A DNA stretch of 64,000 nucleotides from CALNXN01 sp942490645 (GTDB lineage: Bacteria; Pseudomonadota; Alphaproteobacteria; Rhodobacterales; Rhodobacteraceae), in assembly GCA_942490645.1 (NCBI GenBank), contig CALNXN010000005.1, positions 186,001-250,000 on the forward strand. Direction: 5' to 3'. The notes beneath the pieces are model-generated. The model worked only from the letters and a program-made list of their open reading frames with translations. It was not told the origin of the DNA and did no database searches. The position numbers and the translations under genes were made by a program. Position 1 is the stretch's first letter, and every line of letters starts with the position of its first letter. This document shows positions 26,343-36,793 of this stretch, piece after piece.

Positions 26343-27407
26343 CTAGCTCCGGTCGGAGATCAGCTTGCCAACCAGTTGCGCCGTGTAATTCACGATCGGC
26401 ACGATGCGCCCGTAATTCAAACGAGTCGGCCCGATCACGCCCACGGCGCCAATGATCTTTCGATCAGCGTTCATATATGGGGAAACCACCAGAGAGGAAC
26501 CCGAAAGTGAAAAAAGTTTGTTCTCAGAGCCAATAAAAATGCGCACACCTTCGCCGGATTCGGTCAGTTCAAGGAATTCGGCGATATCGCGCTTGCGTTC
26601 AAGGTCATCAAAAAGGCTGCGAATACGGTCCAGATCCGCTTCTTCGCCCTCTGTGGTCAAAAGGTTAGATCGACCCCGCACGATCAGCCGCTCGATCTGA
26701 TCCCCGCTGCCTTCCCAGATGGCCAAGCCGCTGTCGACCATATCGCGCGCCAGCGAATCGATTTCCTGACGACGGCGTTTTATCTCGGATTGGACGGTCA
26801 GGCGCACATCACTCAGCGTGCGGCCTTCGATCAATGCGTTCAGGAAATTTGCGGCCTCCCGCATCGAACTTGGTGTCTGTCCGGGCGGTGGCGTGAACAG
26901 GCGGTTTTCCACGTGACCATCGGCAAAGACCAAAACCACCAGCGCCCGATCCGGGGCTAGCGACACAAATTCGATGTGCTTGATGGGCGCTTCGCGCTTT
27001 GGTGTCAAAACCAAAGACGCCCCATGGGTAACACCAGACAATGCAGAACCGACACGGTCCAGCAAACCGCTCACATCCTGTTCGTTTGACCCAAGCGTTG
27101 CGTCGATCTTTTCGACATCCGTTTCGTCTGGATTGCCTATCTCGAGCAAGCCATCAACGAACATCCGTAATCCCAGCTGCGTTGGGATTCGTCCGGCACT
27201 GATATGGGGGCTGTCCAGCAACCCCATAAACTCCAGATCCTGCATCACATTGCGGATCGTGGCCGCGCTGACTTTCTCGCTGAAATCACGTGTCAGGGTG
27301 CGCGATCCAACGGGGGCACCGTCAGCCAAATATCCCTCGACCACGCGGCGAAACACTTCGCGCGAGCGGTCATTCATTTCTCCCAAGATGTTTGGCGTAT
27401 CGTTCAT
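26343..27407 (-). CDS. hrcA: Heat-inducible transcription repressor HrcA
   Basis: 354 aa. HrcA binds CIRCE elements and represses groESL (and dnaK in some groups). An N-terminal winged helix (about 10-90: 'EVFRRVVEGYLADGAPVGSRTL', 'VSAATIRNVMQDLEFMGLL', 'SPHISAGRIPTQLGLRMFVDGLL') is followed by the GAF-like core ending 'SLVVSPYMNADRKIIGAVGVIGPTRLNYGRIVP', quoted here in shorter pieces: GAVGVIGPTRLNYGRI is diagnostic. I see no CIRCE (TTAGCACTC-N9-GAGTGCTAA) in the 113 bp upstream, so it is not self-regulated through that element. Divergent from rph. Confidence 0.95.
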   Translation of the reverse strand: MNDTPNILGEMNDRSREVFRRVVEGYLADGAPVGSRTLTRDFSEKVSAATIRNVMQDLEFMGLLDSPHISAGRIPTQLGLRMFVDGLLEIGNPDETDVEKIDATLGSNEQDVSGLLDRVGSALSGVTHGASLVLTPKREAPIKHIEFVSLAPDRALVVLVFADGHVENRLFTPPPGQTPSSMREAANFLNALIEGRTLSDVRLTVQSEIKRRRQEIDSLARDMVDSGLAIWEGSGDQIERLIVRGRSNLLTTEGEEADLDRIRSLFDDLERKRDIAEFLELTESGEGVRIFIGSENKLFSLSGSSLVVSPYMNADRKIIGAVGVIGPTRLNYGRIVPIVNYTAQLVGKLISDRS

Positions 27408-27430
27408 CTGACTACCTTACCCTGAACTGC

Positions 27431-27459
27431 TATTAATGTGCACGAAAAGGAAAATTCAA
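27431..27459 (-). promoter_or_regulatory. Possible hrcA-grpE promoter
   Basis: On the minus strand TTGAAT (27454-27459), a 17-bp spacer and TTAATA (27431-27436), 24 bp before the hrcA ATG. Sequence match only; it could be sigma70 or a heat-shock sigma site. Confidence 0.35.
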
Positions 27460-27464
27460 TCAGG

Positions 27465-27493
27465 CTTGCATCCAGACGCCATGGAACTGTATC
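27465..27493 (+). promoter_or_regulatory. Possible rph promoter
   Basis: CTTGCA at 27465-27470, a 17-bp spacer and TGTATC at 27488-27493, 27 bp upstream of the rph ATG. The call rests on hexamer match and spacing. Confidence 0.3.
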
Positions 27494-27520
27494 CGTCACG
27501 GGTCAAACAAAGGAAAATCT

Positions 27521-28234
27521 ATGCGCCCCTCCGGTCGAGAGCTGAATGAAATGCGCCCCGTGACGATTGAAACGGGCTTTACCAAACATGCCGAAGGCTC
27601 GGCACTGATCAAGATGGGCGATACGCATGTTCTGTGTACCGCCACGATCGAAGACAGGGTTCCGCCGTTTATCAAAGGTTCCGGTCTGGGTTGGGTCACG
27701 GCGGAATACGGCATGCTGCCGCGCGCCACGAACACCCGCATGCGCCGTGAAGCGGCCGCTGGCAAACAAGGCGGACGTACCGTTGAAATTCAGCGCCTGA
27801 TCGGGCGGTCGTTGCGCGCGGGCGTTGACCGTGTTGCACTGGGCGAGCGTCAGATCACCGTGGATTGCGACGTTTTGCAGGCCGATGGCGGTACCCGATG
27901 TGCGTCCATCACCGGCGGATGGATCGCGCTGCGTCTGGCGGTGAATGCGTTGATGAAAGCGGGCGATGTGATCAGCGATCCGCTGGTCGATCCGGTCGCG
28001 GCCGTCAGCTGTGGCATTTACGCCGGGCAGCCCGTCCTTGATCTGGATTATCCTGAGGATTCCGAGGCCGGCGTGGATGGAAACTTCATCATGACAGGCT
28101 CAGGCCAGTTGATCGAAATCCAGATGAGCGCCGAAGGCTCCACCTATTCGCGTGATCAGATGAACCAGTTGATGGATCTGGCCGAAAAAGGCGTGGCCGA
28201 ATTGGTCGACGCACAGAAGTCCGCCACGACATGA
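27521..28234 (+). CDS. rph: Ribonuclease PH
   Basis: 237 aa phosphorolytic 3'-5' exoribonuclease that trims tRNA precursors; hexameric, cytosolic. '[20 protein letters not shown]' is the conserved start; '[14 protein letters not shown]', '[16 protein letters not shown]' and '[20 protein letters not shown]' carry the phosphate- and metal-binding residues. Full length, unlike the frameshifted copy in E. coli K-12. First gene of rph-rdgB-hemW; it overlaps rdgB by 4 bp (ATGA). Confidence 0.96.
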   Translation: MRPSGRELNEMRPVTIETGFTKHAEGSALIKMGDTHVLCTATIEDRVPPFIKGSGLGWVTAEYGMLPRATNTRMRREAAAGKQGGRTVEIQRLIGRSLRAGVDRVALGERQITVDCDVLQADGGTRCASITGGWIALRLAVNALMKAGDVISDPLVDPVAAVSCGIYAGQPVLDLDYPEDSEAGVDGNFIMTGSGQLIEIQMSAEGSTYSRDQMNQLMDLAEKGVAELVDAQKSATT

Positions 28235-28842
28235 CACGGCAGTTCGACGGTGACCGGCTTTTGATTGCCACGCATAATGCTGGCAAACTCGACGAGATGC
28301 GGCAGCTTTTTGCACCGTATGGCGTCAACGTGACCGGTGCCGCCGAACTGAACCTCTCAGAACCCGAAGAAACCGAAACCACATTCATCGGAAATGCGCG
28401 GATCAAGGCACATGCTGCGGTTCGTGCAACAGGATTGCCCGCCTTGGCCGACGATTCTGGGATAGAGGTTGAGGCGCTGGACAATGCGCCCGGTGTTTAC
28501 ACCGCAGATTGGGCGGAAACACCCAATGGCCGTGACTTTGAAATGGCGATGCGCAAAACCCATGACTTGTTGGAAGAGCGCAGCGCCCCACATCCGCGCC
28601 GCGCCCGTTTTCGCGCGACCCTCGTGCTTGCATGGCCTGATGGGCACGACGAAGTGTTCGACGGCAAGGTTGATGGCACGCTCGTTTGGCCGATGCGTGG
28701 CGCGCAGGGCCATGGGTATGATCCGATGTTCATGCCCGACGGCTACACCGTCACCTTTGCTGAAATGCCGTTTGAGCAAAAAAACGCGATCAGCCACCGT
28801 GCGGATGCATTTGCCAAGCTGATTGACGGCTGCTTTGGCTGA
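28231..28842 (+). CDS. rdgB: XTP/dITP diphosphatase (Ham1/RdgB family)
   Basis: 203 aa. Hydrolyses non-canonical purine nucleoside triphosphates to monophosphates, cleaning the nucleotide pool. Signatures: '[14 protein letters not shown]' near the N-terminus, '[25 protein letters not shown]' (shown in part: [11 protein letters not shown]), 'GYDPMF' and 'ISHRADAF' at the C-terminus. Overlaps rph by 4 bp and hemW by 20 bp, so the three are probably coupled. Confidence 0.95.
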   Translation: MTRQFDGDRLLIATHNAGKLDEMRQLFAPYGVNVTGAAELNLSEPEETETTFIGNARIKAHAAVRATGLPALADDSGIEVEALDNAPGVYTADWAETPNGRDFEMAMRKTHDLLEERSAPHPRRARFRATLVLAWPDGHDEVFDGKVDGTLVWPMRGAQGHGYDPMFMPDGYTVTFAEMPFEQKNAISHRADAFAKLIDGCFG

Positions 28843-29992
28843 AGACTGGGAAAACGGGGGTTTTGCCCTTTATATTCATTGGCCTTTTTGCGAGGCCAAA
28901 TGCCCCTACTGTGACTTCAACAGCCATGTGTCACGGTCCATTGACCAGGCTGCGTGGCGTGATGCTTACCTGTCTGAACTCAGACGCGCGGCTACGGAAA
29001 CCGAGGGACGCATCCTGAAATCCGTCTTCTTCGGCGGTGGCACGCCGAGCCTGATGGACCCCGATACCGTCGCGGAAATTCTGGCTTTGGTTCGCCAATT
29101 GTGGCCAGTGGCCAATGACCTCGAAATCACGCTTGAAGCCAACCCAGGATCGGTCGAAGCGGGGCGTTTCGCTGCGTACCGGGATGGCGGCGTCACCAGA
29201 GTTTCCATGGGTGTGCAGGCGCTGGATGACGCGAGCCTGAAACGTCTGGGCCGTATTCATACGGCAGATGAGGCGATGGCCGCCTTTGACATCGCGCGCA
29301 CCACGTTCGATCGGGTCAGTTTCGACTTGATCTACGCCCGTCAGGATCAAACGCTGGATGACTGGAAGAACGAGTTGACCCGCGCTCTGTCGCTCGCCGT
29401 CGATCATCTGTCTTTGTACCAACTCACTGTCGAACAAGGCACAGCATTCGGTGACCGCTACAATGCGGGCAAGCTGCGCGGTCTTCCTGACGACGATCTT
29501 GGCGCGGACCTATATGCGATGACACAGGATCTGTGCGGTACGCACGGGATGCCAGCCTATGAGGTCTCGAACCACGCCAAGGACGGCGCATCTTCGCGGC
29601 ACAATCTGGTCTATTGGCGCTACGGCGATTATCTGGGGATAGGTCCCGGCGCGCACGGACGCCTCACGCGGGATGGCAATCGATACGCCACCGAATGCTT
29701 TAGCAATCCGGGTATGTGGCTGGCAAAAGCGCAAAGTGAAGAAGCCGAAAAGCCCCGCACACTGCTCGACGCGGCCGATCAATCCAGCGAGTTCCTGCTT
29801 ATGGGGCTGCGATTGAAAGAAGGCGTGGACATGCAGCGATATGCGCAACTGGCAGGCCACCCACTTGACCAAACAACCATGCAAGACCTGTCTGATCTTG
29901 GGATGATACAGATCCAAGATCAGAGATTAATTGTTTCTAATCAAGGGTTTATAGTTCTCAATGCGGTTATCGAAAAGCTACTGACCGCTTAG
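28823..29992 (+). CDS. hemW: HemW-type radical SAM heme chaperone
   Basis: 389 aa if the TTG at 28823 is used; a TTG at 28835 is an alternative, and no ATG or GTG precedes the conserved 'GGFALYIHWPFC'. The radical SAM cluster is C23-x3-C27-x2-C30 ('CEAKCPYCDF'), without the extra cysteine of true HemN, so the protein is more likely HemW, which binds heme and delivers it to respiratory proteins, than coproporphyrinogen dehydrogenase. 'FFGGGTPSLM' is the glycine-rich SAM motif, and 'YEVSNHAKDG' and 'GIGPGAHGR' are further family blocks. It ends with a 4-bp convergent overlap with parB. Confidence 0.9.
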   Translation: MTAALAEDWENGGFALYIHWPFCEAKCPYCDFNSHVSRSIDQAAWRDAYLSELRRAATETEGRILKSVFFGGGTPSLMDPDTVAEILALVRQLWPVANDLEITLEANPGSVEAGRFAAYRDGGVTRVSMGVQALDDASLKRLGRIHTADEAMAAFDIARTTFDRVSFDLIYARQDQTLDDWKNELTRALSLAVDHLSLYQLTVEQGTAFGDRYNAGKLRGLPDDDLGADLYAMTQDLCGTHGMPAYEVSNHAKDGASSRHNLVYWRYGDYLGIGPGAHGRLTRDGNRYATECFSNPGMWLAKAQSEEAEKPRTLLDAADQSSEFLLMGLRLKEGVDMQRYAQLAGHPLDQTTMQDLSDLGMIQIQDQRLIVSNQGFIVLNAVIEKLLTA

Positions 29993-30891
29993 CTTCCGCT
30001 CAAAAGACGGCACAGCTCATCAAGGTCTTCCAAGGACTTGTAGTGCAGCGTAATTTGCCCATCTTCGCCACCCGGCTTGTGGTTGATATCAACCTTCATG
30101 CCTAGGTTTGCCGACAAATCTGCCTCCAACGCCTTTGTATCCGCATCTTTCTGCTTGGCGCTTCCGGCCTTCTTGGGCGCCTCAAAAATATTACCGTCGG
30201 ATGTGCCCTGCTCTTTCTTGACCAACGCCTCAGCAGCGCGCACCGAAAGGCCGCCCGATACGATTTGCTTTGCTAGCTTCAGCGGATCGTCTGCGGTCAC
30301 CAATGTGCGCGCATGCCCAGAGCTCAACTGACCGTCACGCACCATATCAAGCACGGGTTGCGGCAAATTCAGCAGCCGCAAAAGGTTGGCAATGTGACTG
30401 CGGCTTTTGCCCAAGGCTTCAGCCATCTTTTCTTGCGTGTGGCCGAAGCGATCCATCAATTGACGATAGCCCACCGCCTCTTCAATCGGGTTGAGATCGG
30501 CCCGTTGGATGTTTTCGATGATCGCAACCTCAAGCACCTCAACATCGGTAAAGCTTCGAACCACCACTGGCACTTCATGAAGCTGCGCCATCTGTGCCGC
30601 GCGCCAACGACGTTCGCCTGCGACAATCTCGAACTGGCCCGGGGAAATCTCGCGCACGATCAAGGGCTGGATGATCCCCTTTTCCTTGATCGATGCGGCC
30701 AGATCATCAAGATCACCCTGCTCAAACCGTTTGCGCGGCTGTTCCGGGTTGGGCGCGACGTTTTCAATCGGAATCGACCGCCCAGATCCAGGCTGACCAT
30801 TCTGAGTTGCGGTCTCCGGCTCATTCACGTCGGCCATCAAAGCGGACAAACCACGCCCAAGCCCACGCTTTCTGTCATTCCCAGCTGCCAT
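29989..30891 (-). CDS. parB: Chromosome partitioning protein ParB
   Basis: 300 aa. CTP-dependent DNA clamp that loads at parS and spreads along the origin region. The N-terminal 'RGLGRGLSALM' is the ParA-stimulating segment; 'NPEQPRKRFEQGDLDDLAASI' and 'GQFEIVAGERRWRAAQ' form the CTP-binding ParB fold (GERRxRA motif); the helix-turn-helix is 'MAEALGKSRSHIANLLRLL'. The C-terminal dimerization domain ends in 'ITLHYKSLEDLDELCRLL'. Located 10 bp after parA; its targets are the two parS sites at 32274 and 34158. Confidence 0.97.
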   Translation of the reverse strand: MAAGNDRKRGLGRGLSALMADVNEPETATQNGQPGSGRSIPIENVAPNPEQPRKRFEQGDLDDLAASIKEKGIIQPLIVREISPGQFEIVAGERRWRAAQMAQLHEVPVVVRSFTDVEVLEVAIIENIQRADLNPIEEAVGYRQLMDRFGHTQEKMAEALGKSRSHIANLLRLLNLPQPVLDMVRDGQLSSGHARTLVTADDPLKLAKQIVSGGLSVRAAEALVKKEQGTSDGNIFEAPKKAGSAKQKDADTKALEADLSANLGMKVDINHKPGGEDGQITLHYKSLEDLDELCRLLSGS

Positions 30892-30901
30892 AGTCCCCTC
30901 C

Positions 30902-31711
30902 CTAAGCCACCAACTCTCGGTTGCGCATCAATACTTCCTTGGCCAATGCCCGATAAGCCTCTGCCCCCTTGGACATCGGCTCGTAGGACAAGACCGGCAA
31001 GGCAAACGATGGCGCCTCACTGACCCTGACATTCCGTGGAATCTTGGTCGCAAAGACAAGATCACCCAGATTATCGCGTGCGTCCTGCTCGACCTGCAAA
31101 GACAAGTTGTTGCGTTGATCATACATGGTCAACACAATACCTTCGATTCTGAGGTCCTTGTTCCCGCTCTGCCGAACCTCCCGAACGCTCAGCATGAGTT
31201 GCGACAGCCCTTCCAGCGCAAAGAACTCACTTTGCAGCGGAACAAGCACGGAGTGCGCTGCAATCATGGCGTTTACAGTCAGCAAATTCAGCGATGGCGG
31301 GCAATCAATCAGGATGTAATCAAACCTGAAATCATCCATAGCCGTCTGCCGAAGCGCATCATGAAGCAGAAAGCTGCGTTTTTCATTTGAGATCAGTTCA
31401 AGATCCGCCGAGCTGAGGTCGACCGTTGCAGGAATGATCAGCAACCCATCAATATCCGTTTTCTGAATAACGGTGGCCAAGGTGATGTCATCCAGAAGTA
31501 GATCGTATGTCGTAAATTTCCGATCTTCCAATCCAACGCCTAAACCTGTCGACGCATTGCCCTGAGGGTCAAGATCAACGATCAGCACGCGCTGGCCCAA
31601 CTCCACCAGCCCTGCGGCCAGATTGATGGCGGTGGTCGTTTTGCCAACTCCGCCTTTCTGATTGGCGACAGCAATAATTTTGGGGCCGTGAGGACGCGAC
31701 AAGTCAGACAC
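30902..31711 (-). CDS. parA: Chromosome partitioning ATPase ParA
   Basis: 269 aa starting at the GTG at 31711 (GTG TCT GAC), 8 bp inside the rsmG 3' end. Deviant Walker ATPase with '[16 protein letters not shown]' (signature lysine K19, Walker A K24), '[14 protein letters not shown]' and '[14 protein letters not shown]'. Forms a nucleoid-bound gradient that moves ParB-parS complexes towards the poles. Gene order mnmG-rsmG-parA-parB is the common chromosomal arrangement. Confidence 0.96.
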   Translation of the reverse strand: MSDLSRPHGPKIIAVANQKGGVGKTTTAINLAAGLVELGQRVLIVDLDPQGNASTGLGVGLEDRKFTTYDLLLDDITLATVIQKTDIDGLLIIPATVDLSSADLELISNEKRSFLLHDALRQTAMDDFRFDYILIDCPPSLNLLTVNAMIAAHSVLVPLQSEFFALEGLSQLMLSVREVRQSGNKDLRIEGIVLTMYDQRNNLSLQVEQDARDNLGDLVFATKIPRNVRVSEAPSFALPVLSYEPMSKGAEAYRALAKEVLMRNRELVA

Positions 31712-32303
31712 GTGCGATATCCTTCAACTCAAGCACCGCGGCATCCGGGTGTGTTTTACTTTTATGCACACACAGATCGAATGACCACAAAGAACGCGCG
31801 TCCGTGACCTCATTTTCCCAGGATGCGCCCTTCATGAGCAGCGCCTTACCTTCCGGCGCCAGATGCCGCGATGAATACTCGAGCAAAACACCAAGGTCGG
31901 CCAAAGCGCGAGCAGATACCACATCCGCGCCCATAGGCGGCAAATCTTCGATCCTTTTCGCAAGGACATTGGCGTTTAAGGATAGATCTTGGACAACCGT
32001 ACGCAGGAATGCAGATTTTCTGACGTCACTTTCCACCAGCGTAACGCGGCGTTCCGGGGCGCTTTGCTTGGACATGATTGCGACGACAAGGCCCGGAAAG
32101 CCTCCACCGCTGCCAATATCCACCCACGTTCGGGCATCTGGCGCAAGCCCATGAACTTGTGCCGAATCCCATATATGGCGGTTCCACAGCTCATCTATAC
32201 TGGATTTAGAAACCAGATTGATGCGTGGGTTCCACTTTTGGAGGAGTGAAGCGTAATGCTCCAAAGCGTCCAGTGTTTCACGTGAAACATTATCTGCAGC
32301 CAT
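31704..32303 (-). CDS. rsmG: 16S rRNA (guanine527-N7)-methyltransferase
   Basis: 199 aa from the ATG at 32303, which overlaps the mnmG stop by one base (TGATG); a GTG one codon earlier is possible. SAM methyltransferase for G527 of 16S rRNA. '[18 protein letters not shown]' is the SAM loop, '[17 protein letters not shown]' the next block, and '[11 protein letters not shown]' follows. Near the N-terminus the codons for V-S-R-E-T (residues 6-10) are a perfect parS site, so this peptide is partly dictated by the DNA site. Confidence 0.95.
   Translation of the reverse strand: MAADNVSRETLDALEHYASLLQKWNPRINLVSKSSIDELWNRHIWDSAQVHGLAPDARTWVDIGSGGGFPGLVVAIMSKQSAPERRVTLVESDVRKSAFLRTVVQDLSLNANVLAKRIEDLPPMGADVVSARALADLGVLLEYSSRHLAPEGKALLMKGASWENEVTDARSLWSFDLCVHKSKTHPDAAVLELKDIARV
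32274..32289. promoter_or_regulatory. parS: parS centromere site inside rsmG
   Basis: TGTTTCACGTGAAACA is a perfect 16-bp palindrome and an exact match to the ParB-binding consensus. It lies in the rsmG coding start, about 1.4 kb from parB and 4.5 kb from the candidate origin. Confidence 0.95.
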
Positions 32304-34174
32304 CACGCAGAACGCCGCCGTTTGTCTTGACGCAGACGCGCAAGGATCAACGTTAGCGCAGCAGGCGTCATACCATCGATACGCGCCGCCTGAGCCAGAG
32401 ATGACGGGCGCACTGCCGTCAACTTCTTGGTCAACTCGTTGGATAGACCGCCCAACGAATTGTAATCGAACTCTGCCGGTATCGGTTGTGCTTCGTCCTT
32501 TTTCAACAGTGCTATATCGCGTTTCTGGCGCTCAATGTAATTGGCATAAAGCGCCTCCCGCTCCAACTGCCTGCGCACATCTTCCGGAATGCCTTCAAAC
32601 GCCGGATCCAAAGGCATAACGTCTTCAAAACACACGTTCGGAAATGCGAGCAATTCCATCGCAGTCCTTCGCGACCCATCTTGGTTTACCTTCAGTCCAA
32701 CACTGACGGCATCACTTGGAGTGAATGTCTTTCCAGACAGCGAAGCTTTCCCAGCAGAAAGCCTGTCCATCTTCTGTTCAAACATGTGCTTTCTGGCGTC
32801 TCCCACACAACCAACCTCCAAACCGACGGGTGTCAGTCTTTGGTCGGCATTGTCAGCGCGCAGCGACAAACGGAACTCCGCCCGCGAGGTGAACATTCTG
32901 TAGGGCTCGGTCACGCCGCGCGTTGTCAGATCGTCAATCATGACCCCGATGTAAGAATCAGATCGGTTGAATGCGATCGGCTCCCGCGCCAAAGCCATCA
33001 AGGCAGCGTTCAATCCAGCCACCATACCTTGCGCGGCCGCCTCCTCGTATCCCGTGGTGCCGTTGATCTGGCCTGCAAGATACAATCCAGGCACCGATTG
33101 TAGCGCTAAGTACCGATCCAAGGCGCGCGGATCCACAAAATCATATTCAATTGCGTACCCAGGTTGGATTATCTGAGCGTTTTCCAGGCCAAAGATCGAC
33201 TGAACATAGGCTTCTTGCACATCAACCGGCAGTGAAGTTGATATGCCGTTGGGGTAAACCGTGTGGTCATCAACCCCTTCTGGTTCAAGGAAAATCTGAT
33301 GAGAGGTCTTCTCTGCAAACCGGACGATCTTATCTTCAATTGAAGGGCAATACCTTGGACCAACACCATCAATATGCCCGCCGTACATGGCCGACTTTTC
33401 CAAATTCAGGCGGATAATTTCATGAGTTTTTTCGTTCGTATGTGTGATTCCGCAATCCACCTGCTTTGCACTGGTGGACTCGGTCATGAATGAAAAAAAC
33501 GTGGGGTCTTCATCGCCTGGTTGGCGCTCCAGATCATCCCAGCGAATAGTGCGGCCGTCGAGCCGAGGAGGTGTGCCAGTTTTAAGACGGCCAGTTGGAA
33601 GCTCGAATGAATCGATGCGTTCTGCCAGCTTGATTGACGCTTTGTCGCCCATTCGACCACCTGAACGCGACACATCACCTATGTGAATAACGCCGCGTAG
33701 AAAAGTCCCGGTGGTCAGTACGACAGTTTCTGACGAAATCTCCGAGCCATCGGCCAAAATAACACCGCGCACCTCAGTGCCCTTCATCAAGAAGTCCGTG
33801 ACCTCGCCGATGAGGATCTCCAGATTTGATTGGGCTTTTGTCTCAGCCAGCATTTCCATTCGATAGATCTTGCGGTCAGACTGAGCACGCGGGCCCTGGA
33901 CTGCAGGTCCTTTTCGCCGATTGAGAAGACGAAACTGAATCCCGGCTTTGTCAGCAACGCGGCCCATGACACCGTCAAGCGCATCGATCTCACGCACCAG
34001 ATGCCCTTTCCCAAGCCCGCCGATGGCAGGATTGCAGGACATCACGCCTATGCCTTGCTCGGACATTGTAATCAGAGCGGTTCGCGCCCCAGCGCGCGCA
34101 GACGCGTGGGCGGCCTCTGCCCCCGCATGACCACCGCCGATAACAATGACGTCAAAATGTTTCACGTGAAACAC
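32303..34174 (-). CDS. mnmG: tRNA modification enzyme MnmG (GidA)
   Basis: 623 aa from the GTG at 34174, chosen because family members from related bacteria begin with a similar M-F-H-V-K sequence. A second GTG at 34165 has a better-placed AGGAG and cannot be excluded. FAD enzyme that with MnmE makes 5-carboxymethylaminomethyluridine at the tRNA wobble position. '[19 protein letters not shown]' is the FAD loop (core GGGHAG), '[22 protein letters not shown]' (core SCNPAIGG) and '[12 protein letters not shown]' follow; the C-terminus has the tRNA/MnmE-binding helical part. The start region coincides with a parS site. Confidence 0.95.
   Translation of the reverse strand: MFHVKHFDVIVIGGGHAGAEAAHASARAGARTALITMSEQGIGVMSCNPAIGGLGKGHLVREIDALDGVMGRVADKAGIQFRLLNRRKGPAVQGPRAQSDRKIYRMEMLAETKAQSNLEILIGEVTDFLMKGTEVRGVILADGSEISSETVVLTTGTFLRGVIHIGDVSRSGGRMGDKASIKLAERIDSFELPTGRLKTGTPPRLDGRTIRWDDLERQPGDEDPTFFSFMTESTSAKQVDCGITHTNEKTHEIIRLNLEKSAMYGGHIDGVGPRYCPSIEDKIVRFAEKTSHQIFLEPEGVDDHTVYPNGISTSLPVDVQEAYVQSIFGLENAQIIQPGYAIEYDFVDPRALDRYLALQSVPGLYLAGQINGTTGYEEAAAQGMVAGLNAALMALAREPIAFNRSDSYIGVMIDDLTTRGVTEPYRMFTSRAEFRLSLRADNADQRLTPVGLEVGCVGDARKHMFEQKMDRLSAGKASLSGKTFTPSDAVSVGLKVNQDGSRRTAMELLAFPNVCFEDVMPLDPAFEGIPEDVRRQLEREALYANYIERQKRDIALLKKDEAQPIPAEFDYNSLGGLSNELTKKLTAVRPSSLAQAARIDGMTPAALTLILARLRQDKRRRSA
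34158..34173. promoter_or_regulatory. parS: parS centromere site at the mnmG start
   Basis: A second exact copy of TGTTTCACGTGAAACA, overlapping the first codons of mnmG and lying 4 bp from the mnmE stop. It contains the alternative GTG start (34165) and lies just downstream of the AGGAG, so ParB binding could also influence mnmG expression. Confidence 0.95.
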
Positions 34175-34176
34175 TC

Positions 34177-35463
34177 CTATTTTCCAAGACAAAAGCTGGC
34201 GAATATTTCGTCCAACAGGTTTTCAACATCAATCCTGCCGATCAACGACTCGAGTGATCGAATCGCAGAACGCATTTCTTCCGCCGCTATATCATATGTA
34301 GCTGGTCCGTTCTCAAGAACGCGAACAGCATCAAGCAAGTATGATTCCGCTGCAACCAATGCATTTCTGTGGCGTTCATGGGTCGCTAACCCGGATCGCG
34401 AAGATCTTTCTGTCAGCGTCGATTGCAAACGTTCAAGGAGTTCCGGGACTCCGTGCCCTGTAAGGCCGGATATGCCGTCCTTCGAACCGCCGGGCGCATC
34501 GACTTTGGGTGTAAGCACTATGTCTCCGGGCCGCGGCTTGAGATCGATGTTATCTTCACTTCCGATCAGGAAAACTCGAATGTCTGCATCTTGGGCGCGC
34601 TGTATTGCTCTTTCGATCCCGATACTTTCAACAGCGTCGGAGCTTTCTCTAAGACCTGCCGTATCCAAAAGCGTAACTGGCAGCCCTCCAAGGTCCATAC
34701 GCACCTCAATCACATCTCGCGTGGTCCCTGCCACCTCCGATGTGATTGCAGCATCTCTACCAGATATAGTATTCAGCAGCGTGGATTTACCAGCATTAGG
34801 TGGTCCAACGATTGCAACTTCGAATCCCAGGCGAATGCGCTCGGCCACGAATGACCCTTTGATCTCGGATGCGATCTCTCTCAGAACCTGGTCCAGCAAG
34901 TCATTAACTTCCGGCGTAACGTCGACTGGCACTTCTTCATCCGCGAAATCTATCGTTGCTTCCAGCAAAGACGCGGCACGGATTAGATTAACCCGCCAAC
35001 CGTCGACCTTATTTCCAAGCTCGCCGGACAAGACGCGGTGGGCTTGCCGCCTCTGCGCATCTGTTTCCGCGTCGATCAGATCCGCCAGGCCTTCGACCTG
35101 TGCCAAATCCAACTTGCCGTTTTCCAAAGCACGGCGGGTGAATTCCCCCGGTTCGGCCAATCGTACGTCAGGAACTGCAGACAGCGCCCCCATCATCGCA
35201 CGTATGACAGCTACACTGCCATGCAGATGCAGCTCAACGGTATCTTCGCCGGTAAAGCTTTCTGGGGCCTGGAAACGAACGACCAAGGCGTCGTCTATCA
35301 CATCTCCCGAAACATCACTCAAGCGGCGAAGGGCCGCGTGGCGCACTGGCGGCATCGTTTTAGTGAAATTCAGTGCGGTTTGAAACGCATCTGTCCCGGA
35401 TATCCGGATCACAGATACCCCAGCGCGTCCCTGAGCGGACGCCAAGGCAAAAATCGTATCCAT
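34177..35463 (-). CDS. mnmE: tRNA modification GTPase MnmE (TrmE)
   Basis: 428 aa from the ATG at 35463. Partner of MnmG in wobble uridine modification. N-terminal folate-binding domain ('[22 protein letters not shown]' in part, 'VELHLHGS', '[20 protein letters not shown]' in part: PGEFTRRA), a helical domain, an inserted G domain with '[13 protein letters not shown]', 'DTAGLRES', and the conserved C-terminal 'FCLGK' (C-x-G-K) whose cysteine is needed for modification. The G2 loop reads 'GTTRD'. The stop lies 3 bp from the mnmG start. Confidence 0.96.
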   Translation of the reverse strand: MDTIFALASAQGRAGVSVIRISGTDAFQTALNFTKTMPPVRHAALRRLSDVSGDVIDDALVVRFQAPESFTGEDTVELHLHGSVAVIRAMMGALSAVPDVRLAEPGEFTRRALENGKLDLAQVEGLADLIDAETDAQRRQAHRVLSGELGNKVDGWRVNLIRAASLLEATIDFADEEVPVDVTPEVNDLLDQVLREIASEIKGSFVAERIRLGFEVAIVGPPNAGKSTLLNTISGRDAAITSEVAGTTRDVIEVRMDLGGLPVTLLDTAGLRESSDAVESIGIERAIQRAQDADIRVFLIGSEDNIDLKPRPGDIVLTPKVDAPGGSKDGISGLTGHGVPELLERLQSTLTERSSRSGLATHERHRNALVAAESYLLDAVRVLENGPATYDIAAEEMRSAIRSLESLIGRIDVENLLDEIFASFCLGK

Positions 35464-35494
35464 TTCAATCAACCCATTGTTTTCAAACAATAAG

Positions 35495-36793
35495 TCAGGT
35501 GTTCATGGAATCAAAGAAGTCCGAATTTGTTTTCGTCTGTTTCAGCTTGGAAATCAGGAACTCGATAGCATCGGTCGTGCCCATCGGGTTCAGAATACGA
35601 CGCAAAACAAACGTTTTCTGCAGGTCGATCTTATCAACCAGCAAATCTTCCTTCCGAGTACCCGACTTGAGAATATCCATGGCCGGGAAGACGCGTTTGT
35701 CCGCGATTTTGCGGTCCAGCACGATTTCCGAGTTACCCGTGCCTTTGAATTCTTCAAAGATCACTTCGTCCATTCTGCTGCCAGTGTCGATCAGTGCGGT
35801 CGCAACGATGGTCAGAGACCCGCCTTCCTCGATGTTTCTAGCGGCACCAAAGAAGCGTTTCGGCCGTTGCAAGGCGTTGGCATCCACACCACCGGTCAAA
35901 ACCTTGCCAGAAGAAGGTACAACGGTGTTGAACGCACGTCCCAAACGAGTGATGGAATCCAACAAGATCACCACATCGCGCTTGTGCTCGACAAGGCGTT
36001 TGGCTTTTTCGATTACCATGTCCGAGACCGCCACGTGCCGCGTTGCGGGTTCGTCAAAGGTGGAGGACACAACCTCTCCCTTGACGGAACGCTGCATGTC
36101 GGTGACTTCCTCGGGACGCTCGTCAATCAGCAAAACGATCAAGTAGCATTCAGGATGGTTCTTTTCGATCGAGTTGGCGATGTTTTGCAGCAGCACCGTC
36201 TTACCAGTCCGCGGTGGAGCAACGATCAGTGAACGCTGGCCTTTGCCGATTGGCGCCACCAGATCGATAATGCGAGCCGAACGATCTTTGACGGTCGGAT
36301 CGTCCACTTCCATCGTGAGGCGCTCATCGGGATAAAGCGGTGTCAGGTTTTCGAAGGCCACCTTGTGACGCGCCTTTTCAGGATCTTCAAAGTTGATCTG
36401 CGTGACGTCAATCAGCGCAAAGTACCGTTCATTGTCATCCGGCGCCTTGATGACACCTTCGATGGTATCACCCGTGCGCAGTGAATATTTCCGGGTCATT
36501 TCAGGCGAAACGTAAATGTCGTCTGGGCCGGGCAAATAATTCGCCTCGACGGACCGCAGGAAACCAAACCCATCCTGAAGCACTTCAAGAACACCGTCGC
36601 CTGAGATTTCCCACCCCTCATCCGCGCGTTCACGCAGAATCTGGAACATCATCTCACCTTTGCGCATCGTGGACGCGTTCTCGATCTCGAGTTCCTCTGC
36701 CATCGACAAAAGGTCTTTGGGGCTTTGTCTTTTCAGATCAGCCAAGTTCAGCGTTTCGAGCGCCTCGGGTGTTTCTGTTGTTTCAATGTTCAT
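35495..36793 (-). CDS. rho: Transcription termination factor Rho
   Basis: 432 aa hexameric RNA helicase. N-terminal helix bundle ('[19 protein letters not shown]'), cold-shock-like RNA-binding domain ('[15 protein letters not shown]', '[19 protein letters not shown]'), then the RecA-type motor with Walker A '[15 protein letters not shown]', Q-loop '[21 protein letters not shown]' (core SSGKVLTGG) and the R-loop after it. No large insertion. Leftmost boundary of the candidate origin gap; the region upstream could include a long rho leader. Confidence 0.97.
   Translation of the reverse strand: MNIETTETPEALETLNLADLKRQSPKDLLSMAEELEIENASTMRKGEMMFQILRERADEGWEISGDGVLEVLQDGFGFLRSVEANYLPGPDDIYVSPEMTRKYSLRTGDTIEGVIKAPDDNERYFALIDVTQINFEDPEKARHKVAFENLTPLYPDERLTMEVDDPTVKDRSARIIDLVAPIGKGQRSLIVAPPRTGKTVLLQNIANSIEKNHPECYLIVLLIDERPEEVTDMQRSVKGEVVSSTFDEPATRHVAVSDMVIEKAKRLVEHKRDVVILLDSITRLGRAFNTVVPSSGKVLTGGVDANALQRPKRFFGAARNIEEGGSLTIVATALIDTGSRMDEVIFEEFKGTGNSEIVLDRKIADKRVFPAMDILKSGTRKEDLLVDKIDLQKTFVLRRILNPMGTTDAIEFLISKLKQTKTNSDFFDSMNT

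Noticed and set aside
27408..27520. CIRCE element upstream of hrcA
   Set aside because: I looked for TTAGCACTC-N9-GAGTGCTAA on both strands and did not find it.
28823..29992. Coproporphyrinogen dehydrogenase HemN
   Set aside because: The radical SAM motif lacks HemN's additional cysteine, and the HWPFC-CPYC context is that of HemW.
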